From Hymenobacter qilianensis (lineage in GTDB: Bacteria; Bacteroidota; Bacteroidia; Cytophagales; Hymenobacteraceae), in contig NZ_CP060784.1 of NCBI RefSeq assembly GCF_014489555.1, positions 2,170,001 through 2,234,000 of the forward strand: a DNA stretch of 64,000 nucleotides, read 5' to 3'. Shown piece by piece: positions 1 through 7,316 of this stretch. Made by a program: the position numbers and the translations under genes. Under the pieces are notes generated by a model. That model worked only from the letters and a program-made list of their open reading frames with translations. It was not told the origin of the DNA and ran no database searches. Within the stretch, counting starts at the first letter, position 1; every line of letters starts with the position of its first letter.

Positions 1-1
1 C

Positions 2-217
2 AGTCGGGTGGAGAAAATGAGCGACAGCCTCAACGAGGGCGAAACCAGGTACTTCGGTCTCTATGCCTCCGTGCCCCTAACAATACGCTATCAAACCTGC
101 GAGGCTGAAGGCAACAAGCTCCGTCAGCTGCCCGACATTTACGGCCTGGATAAAGTATTGGCAGAAGCCTGGAATAACGTGCCCGGCCATCAGTCAGGGG
201 TAGTCGTTAGCCGCTAA
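2..217 (+). CDS. C-terminal fragment of an unidentified protein
   Basis: An open frame enters from the left window edge and stops at 217. A GTG at 8 could start a 69-residue protein, but the frame is open upstream to the edge, so this is probably the tail of a longer gene. I do not recognise the family. It has no membrane segment or obvious motif. A very strong hairpin terminator follows 21 bases after the stop, which supports this being the real 3' end of a transcribed gene. Confidence 0.45.
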   Translation, partial: SRVEKMSDSLNEGETRYFGLYASVPLTIRYQTCEAEGNKLRQLPDIYGLDKVLAEAWNNVPGHQSGVVVSR

Positions 218-237
218 AAGTCTTAGCTCATTTTACA

Positions 238-294
238 CAAACCCATCAAAAAAAGCCCCCAGACATATTCTGGGGGCTTTTTTTGATGGGTTTG
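238..294. terminator. Bidirectional intrinsic terminator, 26-bp perfect stem
   Basis: Arms 238-263 and 269-294 are perfectly complementary around a 5-base loop. The core is AAAAAGCCCCCAGA paired with TCTGGGGGCTTTTT, extended outward by CAAACCCATC/GATGGGTTTG. Its A and T tracts allow it to act in both directions between the convergent genes on either side. The core is an inverted pair of the iterated word GCCCCC(C)AG. Confidence 0.9.
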
Positions 295-353
295 TAGCTT
301 GTGCTGCCCATAGAGAGGCTAGTCTTAGTCAAGCCGAACGATTATGAGCTGCG

Positions 354-1088
354 CTATGCGTCAGTGCCTTTTAGTGTCGCTAATGCGTCCGAAACCTGCA
401 TGTCCAATACCTGAATCACGTGCGCGGCTTCTTCTTCAATGGAACGCTGATAGTCGAGGGCGGCGGGTGTTGTAGGCGATTCTTCCCACTGCGCCAGCTC
501 ACCGAGGGTGCTCAGGCGTCCTAATGATTCGTCTAAGTGATGATAAAGCTGCAGCCACGTAGCGCTTGAATTTTCTGGCTGCTGCTTCAAGGCCAGCCGC
601 AAATCCAGCATTTTCATTACCACCGCTGCCAAGGCTTGCAGACGCGTTTGCTCAGCGAAAGAAAGTGCCCGCGGCTGACGGTCAATCACGCATAGAGCAC
701 CAATTGCCTGACCATCAGCGGTGAACAATGGGTGGCCGGCATAAAAACGCAGCTGCAATGCCTCCGCTACTCCCGGATCGGTCAGGTGGCAGGGCTCGAG
801 CAGCAAGTCTTCATACATGGTGGTTTCACCCTGCAGAATAGCTACCGAACACACACTCTCATTGCGAGCAACCCGCTCAGCGCCGTCCAGACCGAAATTA
901 GCCTTAAACCACACGCTACCTTCTTCCACCAAGGAAACCAATGCAATAGGAGTATTGAACAGCTTGGCTGTGAGGCGCACCACTTCATCAAACACGGCAT
1001 CCGGCGTTGTGCCCAAAATTAGGTAGGGAGCCAGCGCCATCAGTCGCTGCTGATCATTGTTTGGAATAAGTGAATCAGGTTTTGACAT
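354..1088 (-). CDS. GAF domain protein
   Basis: A 244-residue soluble protein whose residues ~25-160 form a GAF domain, the small-molecule or redox sensor fold. Hallmarks include the run FNTPIALVSLVEE, the segment around ESVCSVAI, and GALCVIDRQPRALS near the domain end. The C-terminal ~80 residues are helical and carry no recognisable output domain, so it is a stand-alone sensor of unknown ligand. I chose ATG 1088 over the ATG eight codons upstream because a TATATTTG promoter element lies at 1095-1102 on this strand and would give a very short leader. It converges on the 238-294 terminator. Stand-alone GAF proteins of this type are common in Cytophagales and often occur near two-component genes. 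Confidence 0.8.
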   Translation of the reverse strand: MSKPDSLIPNNDQQRLMALAPYLILGTTPDAVFDEVVRLTAKLFNTPIALVSLVEEGSVWFKANFGLDGAERVARNESVCSVAILQGETTMYEDLLLEPCHLTDPGVAEALQLRFYAGHPLFTADGQAIGALCVIDRQPRALSFAEQTRLQALAAVVMKMLDLRLALKQQPENSSATWLQLYHHLDESLGRLSTLGELAQWEESPTTPAALDYQRSIEEEAAHVIQVLDMQVSDALATLKGTDA

Positions 1089-1094
1089 AGAACA

Positions 1095-1102
1095 CAAATA
1101 TA
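1095..1102 (-). promoter_or_regulatory. Promoter -7 element TATATTTG for the GAF gene
   Basis: The sequence matches the Bacteroidota -7 consensus TAnnTTTG exactly on the minus strand. It sits only a few bases upstream of ATG 1088, implying an almost leaderless mRNA. Confidence 0.55.
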
Positions 1103-1112
1103 CCCCTGACAA

Positions 1113-1720
1113 GCCGGGTCTGCCGACAAAAGTTTCCCCTATGGAATTAGTTTAAGCTATACTTCACCACCGAGCGCTGGCTTAAAGGGGCTGCCGTTGC
1201 AGATCAGCAGTCATTATGCCCGGTCATGTTCCTGACATGTACAGGCGTCCTGTTTCGTTGCTCCACCATCAGGTGGCCGTCTGGGGTTGCTTACCTGCAA
1301 GCCGTCGGTACGGGAAAGCCGCCTTTGCTTATAACCCAGTGGAAAGTAAACCTAAAAATGCCCCCAGCGCGCTGGGGGCATTTTTAGGTTTGAGCGAGAA
1401 ATGTGAAGTGAGCGGACAGCCAGGAGGAGTGCCATGCCGCAGGCTTCGTATTGGGGCTGGCAGGAGGGTGCAACGGAGGAGCCTTAGACTATAGGCCTGA
1501 GGAATTACGACGCGGTCCGGTAGTCGGGAATTTCTACCGCATGGTGCGCCAGGAAGAAAGGCCATTCAGTGACCGGAATCCCGGTTGCCATCGCGCCCGT
1601 TGAAGCTCGACGATGGTGCTGCCCCGCGGACATTTTACAGTCTCGTTGGGCACGGTGACTACCGAAACTCTCGTAGCTTTAAGCTCTCTTCCTACCCGTC
1701 CGCTTTCCCGCGCAGAAGTT
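1113..1720. other. Intergenic region without a convincing gene
   Basis: About 600 bases between two divergent genes. Short open frames exist here, but their translations are Arg/Pro-rich and resemble no family. The one clear structure is the 44-bp perfect palindrome at 1348-1391. A weak promoter-like TAGCTTTA lies at 1674-1681, ahead of the histidine kinase start that I prefer. Confidence 0.6.
1348..1391. repeat. 44-bp perfect palindrome of the iterated GCCCCCAG word
   Basis: Arms 1348-1369 and 1370-1391 are exact reverse complements with no loop. Each contains AAAAATGCCCCCAGCG. It resembles the window's terminators, but no confident gene ends next to it and neither strand has a long T run after the stem (ATTTTTAGG only). 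Confidence 0.75.
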
Positions 1721-4513
1721 ATGCCCACGACCCCAACCTCTGCTAACTCTCTTCCCCCCGCGGCTTTCAATTCCCTGGCTCCCCCAGACGATCTGCTCCG
1801 CGACCTGCTGGCTGTCTCGCTCACGGGTGTCATATTCTATACTCCCCTCTTCAATGCGGCGGGGGAAATTACTGATTTCACCTTCACCTACCTCAATCCG
1901 GCGGCCCAGCGCATGATGCGGATGCCCGAACGGCCCACCGTGACCCACAAGCAGCAGTGGCCCCAGAGTGAAGCCCATGGCACGTTTGCTTTTCACGTTG
2001 ATGCCTTCGTCACCGGCGAGCCGCGCGAATACAACATCAACTACCAGGCTGACGGCTACGACAACTACTACCGCCTCGCGGCGCGGCGCTCCGGGCAAGG
2101 CCTATTGGTGAGCTTCACGGACACGGCCGATCAGCCCCGCACGCCCGTCGAAATTGCCCTACGGGAAAGCCAGGCCCGCGAGCAAGAGGCCCGCGTCCAA
2201 GCCGAACATCAGCGCAACGAGTTTCGGGACTTTATGGCCCAGGCACCCATGGCGGTGGCGGTCTACCGCGGGCCGCAGCACCGCGTGGAGATGGCCAATG
2301 CCACAACGCTGGCCATCTGGGACCGCCCGCTCGCCGACGTGCTGCACCGACCCGTGTTCGAGATCTTGCCCGAAGCGGCAGACCCCAACGTGGTGGCCAT
2401 CTTTGACCGGGTGTTCAGCACCGGCACGCCCTATACTGCCCACGAGTTGCCCACGCCCATCAACCGCCACGGGCAAGTGGAGGTGGTGTACTGGAATTTC
2501 GTGTTTGAGCCCGAACGCGAGCCCGATGGTCGTATCATCGGCATTCTGTCCATCGGAACCGACGTGACCGAGCAAGTACGAGCCCGCTTGCAGGCCGAGC
2601 AGCTCAACCGGGAGCTGGAAGCTCGCGTGCAGGAACGCACCCAGCAGGTACGCGAGCAAGGCCAGCGCCTAGAACGCCTATTTATGCAGGCTCCAGCGGC
2701 CATCTGCATCCTAGGCGGAGCGGAGCTGGTCTTCGAACTGGTTAACCCCATCTATCAGCAATTCTTCCCAGAGCGCGAACTGCTGGGCAAGCCCTTGCGG
2801 GAAGCCTTGCCGGAACTGGTCGATCATGCCACGTACATCACCATGCAGCAGGTGTTCGAAACAGGCGAAACCAGCTGGCAGCAGGCTCTGCATACCCCCT
2901 TAGCGCGCATCAAAGACGGGGTGCTGGAGGATCGCTACTTTAACTACGTTCTGCAGCCCCGCTACGACGAGCAGGGTCATATTGACGGCGTACTGGTTTT
3001 TGGCTTCGACGTGACGGAGCAGGTACAGGCCCGCCGGAGCATCGAGGAAAGCCGCGAGGAGCTCAAACGGTTTAAGTTTATGGCCGACCAGGCCCGGGAC
3101 CCGTTCATCCTTATTCGTGCAGACGCCACCTTTGCCTATCTCAACCGACGGGCTCTGGAAGCGTGGGGTTACACGGCCGAGGAAATGAGGGACCTGCGCG
3201 TGCCCGACATCGACCCGATTTACCAGGAGGAAGCCTTCAACCAGCTATTTGCCCGGGCGCAGCAACAGGAACATATCCCGCTATTTGAAACCCAGCACCG
3301 GCGCAAAGACGGCCACATCTATCCCGTGGAAATCAGCGCGGTCAGCTTACAGCTGGAAAACCAACCCCATCTGTTGATGGTTGCCCGCGATGTCACGGAG
3401 CAAAAGCACATCCTGTCGGCGTTGCAGGAAAGCGAGGCCCGCTTCCGCATCATGGCCGACGCCGCCCCAAATATGGTCTGGGCCGTGCACCCGGATTCAT
3501 CCATTCGCTACGTCAACCGCGCCTTTCTCGACTTTGTCGGCTTGGAAAATGAGCAGCAGTACATCCGTACAGGTTGGGGGCCATACCTGCACCCCGACGA
3601 ACTGGAGTTGACCCAGCACACGTTGTCGGAAGCCATCGGGCAGGGGCAGGCATACATCCTGGAGCATCGCATGCGGCACCACGACGGACAGTACCGCTGG
3701 CTGCTGGCCCAGGGCGCCCCGAGTTTCCTGGCAAATGGGGAACTCTACGGCTACGTGGGCTCAGCCATCGACATCACCGACCTCAAGCAGGCCAACGAGC
3801 AGCTGCGGCGCACGAACGTGGACTTAGATAACTTCATTTATGCGGCCTCCCATGATCTAAAAGCGCCCATTTCCAACATCGAGGGCTTGCTACAGCTGCT
3901 GCGCGCCGACCTGCCGCCCGACGTGGCTCAGGGGGCATATGTCGAACCGACGCTGGCGCTGATGGGCGAGTCGGTGGAACGCTTCAAGCGTACTATCGAG
4001 CACCTGACCGAGGTCAGCAAGCTGCAAAAAGAACACGCACCCGCCACGACGGCGGTTGACTTAGCGGTGATCGTGGAGGATGTGCGCCAAGACTTGGCTC
4101 CCCTTATCCAAGCAAGTGGGGCCCGCTTACGGGTGGAAGTAACCGATTTTCCGCCGGTGCTCTTCCCCGAGAAGAATCTACGTTCGGTCGTTTACAACCT
4201 CCTGAGCAACGCCATCAAATACAGATCTCCGGATCGTACGCCCCACATCGACGTACGGGCCCACGTCCGTACGGGCTTCACGGTGCTGGAGGTGCACGAC
4301 AACGGTTTGGGCATTGCGGCCACCCACCTACCCAAGCTCTTTACGATGTTCCAGCGCTTCCACGACCACGTGGAGGGCTCGGGCATCGGGCTGTACATGG
4401 TCAAAAAGATGGTGGAGAATGCCGACGGCCGCGTCGAGGTGCACAGCCAGGCCGGCGCGGGCACAACCTTTTTCATTCATCTGCCCCATGCTGCCATGCC
4501 CGTCGGCACGTGA
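1721..4513 (+). CDS. Multi-PAS cytosolic hybrid-free sensor histidine kinase
   Basis: A 930-residue kinase with about five tandem PAS domains (roughly residues 20-150, 175-310, 325-460, 465-590, 595-720), then HisKA and HATPase domains. The H-box is ASHDLKAPISN, with the phospho-accepting His at SHD. The ATPase shows N-box NLLSNAIKYR, G1 VHDNGLGI, an F-box near LFTMFQRF and G2 GSGIGLYMVKK. There are no membrane helices or receiver domain, so it should sense a cytoplasmic signal and pass phosphate to a separate regulator, none of which is adjacent. The frame opens at ATG 1613. I prefer ATG 1721 because the first 36 residues are low-complexity and a TAGCTTTA promoter-like element lies between the two starts. 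Its codons are richer in G+C than those of most neighbours. A terminator and a tRNA gene follow. Confidence 0.88.
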   Translation: MPTTPTSANSLPPAAFNSLAPPDDLLRDLLAVSLTGVIFYTPLFNAAGEITDFTFTYLNPAAQRMMRMPERPTVTHKQQWPQSEAHGTFAFHVDAFVTGEPREYNINYQADGYDNYYRLAARRSGQGLLVSFTDTADQPRTPVEIALRESQAREQEARVQAEHQRNEFRDFMAQAPMAVAVYRGPQHRVEMANATTLAIWDRPLADVLHRPVFEILPEAADPNVVAIFDRVFSTGTPYTAHELPTPINRHGQVEVVYWNFVFEPEREPDGRIIGILSIGTDVTEQVRARLQAEQLNRELEARVQERTQQVREQGQRLERLFMQAPAAICILGGAELVFELVNPIYQQFFPERELLGKPLREALPELVDHATYITMQQVFETGETSWQQALHTPLARIKDGVLEDRYFNYVLQPRYDEQGHIDGVLVFGFDVTEQVQARRSIEESREELKRFKFMADQARDPFILIRADATFAYLNRRALEAWGYTAEEMRDLRVPDIDPIYQEEAFNQLFARAQQQEHIPLFETQHRRKDGHIYPVEISAVSLQLENQPHLLMVARDVTEQKHILSALQESEARFRIMADAAPNMVWAVHPDSSIRYVNRAFLDFVGLENEQQYIRTGWGPYLHPDELELTQHTLSEAIGQGQAYILEHRMRHHDGQYRWLLAQGAPSFLANGELYGYVGSAIDITDLKQANEQLRRTNVDLDNFIYAASHDLKAPISNIEGLLQLLRADLPPDVAQGAYVEPTLALMGESVERFKRTIEHLTEVSKLQKEHAPATTAVDLAVIVEDVRQDLAPLIQASGARLRVEVTDFPPVLFPEKNLRSVVYNLLSNAIKYRSPDRTPHIDVRAHVRTGFTVLEVHDNGLGIAATHLPKLFTMFQRFHDHVEGSGIGLYMVKKMVENADGRVEVHSQAGAGTTFFIHLPHAAMPVGT

Positions 4514-4623
4514 CCCATTCTCAGCCTCCCTAACCGACGCTTTCAACCAGTTATTCACCGTGATAGAAACCAGGTGTTCACTGTCAGGAGAAAAGAGTGA
4601 GTGTGCTTCCCTAATCACCAAAT

Positions 4624-4659
4624 AAAAAAGCCCCCCAGCAGCGCTACTGGGGCTTTTTT
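4624..4659 (+). terminator. Intrinsic terminator after the histidine kinase
   Basis: AAAAAAGCCCCCCAGCA pairs imperfectly with TACTGGGGCTTTTTTG. The left arm has six C and the right arm four G. The structure ends in a T run and serves the kinase gene on one side and faces the tRNA-Gly on the other. Confidence 0.8.
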
Positions 4660-4666
4660 GTGAATG

Positions 4667-4739
4667 AGCGAGAAACGAGGTTCGAACTCGCGACCCTCAG
4701 CTTGGGAAGCTGATGCTCTACCAACTGAGCTACTCTCGC
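4667..4739 (-). tRNA. tRNA-Gly (anticodon CCC)
   Basis: A 73-base cloverleaf on the minus strand. The acceptor GCGAGAG pairs with TTCTCGC, the D arm contains GTAGCTCAGTTGGTAGAGC, the anticodon loop is TTCCCAA, and the T loop is TTCGAAC. CCA is not encoded. It is a second glycine tRNA beside the TCC species at 32176-32248; the two share most of their D and T arms. Confidence 0.95.
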
Positions 4740-4871
4740 GGGGGATTGGTAGAACAAAAATACGTTGCATAAATCAATTTGCAACTACCGCGCGTATCGG
4801 GTAGGGAAGGTGATGCGTTAGGGCAGTGCCTGTGTTCCTGAATTGCTCTTAGGGGGCTTTTTTTGGTCGTT

Positions 4872-4879
4872 TATCTTTG
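4872..4879 (+). promoter_or_regulatory. Promoter -7 element TATCTTTG
   Basis: An exact TAnnTTTG match 12 bases before ATG 4892. It implies a very short leader and supports that ATG over the in-frame TTG at 4877. Confidence 0.55.
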
Positions 4880-4891
4880 AATGCATCCGCT

Positions 4892-5140
4892 ATGGCTGAT
4901 TTGCCGGCTAACCGTTCGCGTAGCTATTTGTATTTGATAGCAGGAGTCACGCTGTTTGTGCTTCAGCTTATCCGTCTGCCGGGCCATTATGCTGCTTGGC
5001 AGAGTGGAACCGTGGATGCATTTCGCCTCACGATGAGCGTGATAGCCTTGGTAGTGGCGGTGCTCATGATCCGTTTTGGCTGGCGAATGCGGCGTGATGG
5101 CAAGGCTTCCGACGAGCCTGGCGACCATTCCATTTCCTGA
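4892..5140 (+). CDS. Small two-helix membrane protein
   Basis: An 82-residue protein with two predicted membrane helices, roughly residues 13-33 and 47-67. A short polar loop separates them and the tail is charged and Arg-rich (FGWRMRRDGK). I do not recognise a family; small proteins of this form are common in Cytophagales and have no known role. The start is set by the TATCTTTG element just upstream. It lies alone between the tRNA-Gly and the acetyltransferase gene, which has its own promoter. Confidence 0.65.
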   Translation: MADLPANRSRSYLYLIAGVTLFVLQLIRLPGHYAAWQSGTVDAFRLTMSVIALVVAVLMIRFGWRMRRDGKASDEPGDHSIS

Positions 5141-5167
5141 TTTAGTAGCTGCTGCCTGCTTACGGTG

Positions 5168-5175
5168 TAGCTTTG
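5168..5175 (+). promoter_or_regulatory. Promoter -7 element TAGCTTTG for the GNAT gene
   Basis: An exact match to TAnnTTTG, with the predicted transcript start shortly before ATG 5200. It overlaps the upstream ATG at 5173, so that ATG is unlikely to be used. Confidence 0.6.
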
Positions 5176-5199
5176 CACCGTCTTTACTCCTGGCTTACT

Positions 5200-5736
5200 A
5201 TGTCTTCTCCGCTCCGCATTACAGTGGCCAAACGTACCGCTCCGGTGGCTGCTCAACTAGCTGAATTAGGGCGCCAAACCTTCCAGGCTACTTTCGCCGC
5301 CGACAATCGGCCGGAGGACATGGCCGCTTACATAGCCGAAAACTTTACTGCGGAAAAGCAACTGATGGAGCTGCAAAATCCGCAGACCACGTTTCTGCTG
5401 GCCCATATGCAGCAGGAGCTGGTGGGGTACACCAAGTTAGCGCTCAACTCCGTTTTGGGTCTTGAAGAAGGAAAGCCAGCAACAGGTCGTCTGGAAATTG
5501 AGCGTTTGTATGTGCGCGAAGATTGGCTTGGCACCGGACTAGGGGCTACGCTCATGCGTCGGGCGATAGAAGAAGCGCGAACGCACAACTGCCGCACCAT
5601 CGTACTGGGTGTGTGGGAGCATAACCGCCGGGCAGTGGAGTTCTACAAGCGGTTTGGTTTCAAGGAGATAGGCCGCCACGCTTTCCAGTTGGGGGATGAC
5701 GTGCAAAACGATTTGATTCTGCGCAAAGGGTTATAA
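5200..5736 (+). CDS. GNAT family N-acetyltransferase
   Basis: A 178-residue member of the GCN5-related acetyltransferases, which move an acetyl group from acetyl-CoA to an amine. Motif A is visible as ERLYVREDWLGTGLGATLMR, with the acetyl-CoA pyrophosphate loop at WLGTGLGA. It is followed by motif B around TIVLGVWEHNRRAVEFYKRFGFKEIG (quoted here by its WEHNRRAVEFY core). Such sequences are typical of small-molecule acetylases; the substrate cannot be told. ATG 5200 follows a good promoter element. The gene is followed by a single, unpaired AAAAGCCCCCCAG word at 5735-5747 and no full terminator hairpin. Confidence 0.85.
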   Translation: MSSPLRITVAKRTAPVAAQLAELGRQTFQATFAADNRPEDMAAYIAENFTAEKQLMELQNPQTTFLLAHMQQELVGYTKLALNSVLGLEEGKPATGRLEIERLYVREDWLGTGLGATLMRRAIEEARTHNCRTIVLGVWEHNRRAVEFYKRFGFKEIGRHAFQLGDDVQNDLILRKGL

Positions 5737-5822
5737 AAGCCCCCCAGACTGCTTGGCTGTGCCCGTGATCTAAGTGGTCATTTACCATACTTGCTCAGCA
5801 GTTCAATAAGCCAGTAGACAAA

Positions 5823-7280
5823 GTGCAAGTGCGTCTTCCGCGCCAACTGCGTTACTTTGTCGTATTGCTCACCAACCCTTCTGCTGTGCGAAAAGACCGG
5901 CGCGCCACCTCTTTGTATTCTGTTTCATCGGCTAAGCTGAGCCATTGGTGGCTGCCATTTCTGCTGGTTTCTCTACTCAGTGGCTGCTCTACCGATGGGC
6001 GTGAAGCGGCGAGTCTGCCGCCACCTACCGGGCATTTTGAGGGCCCAATTACCTACCAAGGCACCGAGCTGCGCGCTATGCTTGATTTGCGGGAAGTAAA
6101 GCCGGGCCAGCTGCAAGGCGAGGTGCGCCTGGCTGATCGTCAGAACTTAAGCTTACCTGCCCAGCAGATAACTTATCAGCATCCGCGCCTCACGGTACGC
6201 TGGGCCACGGGCGCAACCTCTGATTTTACAATCAATCTGACGCGGGAAGGCGATTTTCTGAAAGGGAAATTTACGGCTGACAGCACGGCGGCTGAAATCC
6301 TGATGGTGCGCCGCGGAGATGCCGAGCCGTTGCCTTATCTCGAACAGCCGTTGCGCGTGCGCAGTGGCGGAAGGATGTTGCCGGCTATTGTTCTGCTGCC
6401 CGATGATACGCTACAGGTGCATCCGGCCGTGGTGCTCCTGCAAAATGCCCCCCAGCGCATGCCGCTGGCTATGCACATTCTTACTGATCTGTTGGCGCGG
6501 CGCGGCGTGGTCGTTATGCTGGTAGCTGGCCGCCCGGCTGCGGCTGCCACGGGTGTTAGTCCTGATTCATTGGCCGCAGATGTGTTGGCGGCTGCCCGGG
6601 CACTGAAGCGCGTTGCGGGCGTCGATACCACGCAGATTGGCTTGGTCGGCAGCGGCAGTGGCGCTACGGCGCTAGCCATGGCAACCAGCCGAGATGATAA
6701 GGAGAACAGCTTAATAAAATACGTGGTGGCGCTTGGCGCGCCCGGAACTTCCAACGCGGCCAAAGAGGCCGAAGAGATTGACCGTAAGCTTCGGCAGCAG
6801 GATGCCAGCGTGGCCGACCGCCGACTAGTCGCGCTGGCCCGCACCCAGCTGGAGCAGTATGTACGCCGCGAAGGACGAGGTGATACGACGAAGCTGCACC
6901 GCAATCTGCGCAAAATTGCCCCCCAGCCGTGGGCTGCCACTACCGGCCTGCCCACTTGGGTACCGGGCAAAGATGAATTGACACAGCCTAAGTGGCAGGA
7001 GTTGGTTTTCGACCCGAGAGCAGTTTGGGAGCAGGTGCGCGTACCGGTGTTGCTCCTGTATGGCGGGGCCGATACGACCCTCAACGTGCAAGCCAGTGCC
7101 AACCGACTACGAGGAAATGCGGGTCGCCGTCGGGGCTCGGTGGTGCGGGTATACGCTGGCGCCGATCAGCAGCTGTTGCTACCAGCCGGAACTCAGAATG
7201 GTAAATGGCAATGGCCGCGCCCGGTGCCCGGCTACGTGGACGACCTCACCGCTTGGCTGCGCGAGCGGCTGGAGCGCTAA
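5823..7280 (+). CDS. Alpha/beta-hydrolase-like lipoprotein
   Basis: The frame starts at GTG 5823 and encodes 485 residues. About 40 residues in, it has a lipoprotein signal LPFLLVSLLSGCS, so the real start may lie downstream of 5823, though no ATG is available. After a ~100-residue beta-rich N-terminal part comes an alpha/beta-hydrolase fold. It has the nucleophile elbow GLVGSGSGATAL (residues ~275-285) and the acid loop VLLLYGGADTTL near residue 410. The catalytic His is not obvious: the usual C-terminal PGH position reads PGYVDDL. Members of this family are usually esterases or peptidases exported to the periplasm or outer membrane. Two GCCCCCCAG words lie inside the gene in different frames (6447, 6918). 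Confidence 0.7.
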   Translation: MQVRLPRQLRYFVVLLTNPSAVRKDRRATSLYSVSSAKLSHWWLPFLLVSLLSGCSTDGREAASLPPPTGHFEGPITYQGTELRAMLDLREVKPGQLQGEVRLADRQNLSLPAQQITYQHPRLTVRWATGATSDFTINLTREGDFLKGKFTADSTAAEILMVRRGDAEPLPYLEQPLRVRSGGRMLPAIVLLPDDTLQVHPAVVLLQNAPQRMPLAMHILTDLLARRGVVVMLVAGRPAAAATGVSPDSLAADVLAAARALKRVAGVDTTQIGLVGSGSGATALAMATSRDDKENSLIKYVVALGAPGTSNAAKEAEEIDRKLRQQDASVADRRLVALARTQLEQYVRREGRGDTTKLHRNLRKIAPQPWAATTGLPTWVPGKDELTQPKWQELVFDPRAVWEQVRVPVLLLYGGADTTLNVQASANRLRGNAGRRRGSVVRVYAGADQQLLLPAGTQNGKWQWPRPVPGYVDDLTAWLRERLER

Positions 7281-7316
7281 TAAAGGCGTGGGGGGCAATT
7301 TTAGACTTATACGCCC

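Noticed and set aside
1216..1494. Possible small gene across the palindrome
   Set aside because: The translation is Arg-rich without any family resemblance, and the frame is open mostly because of the palindrome. No promoter is seen.
7290..7296. Terminator between the hydrolase and radical SAM genes
   Set aside because: There is a single GTGGGGGGCAATTTT word and only a weak GGCGT/ACGCC pairing, not a clear hairpin with a T run.
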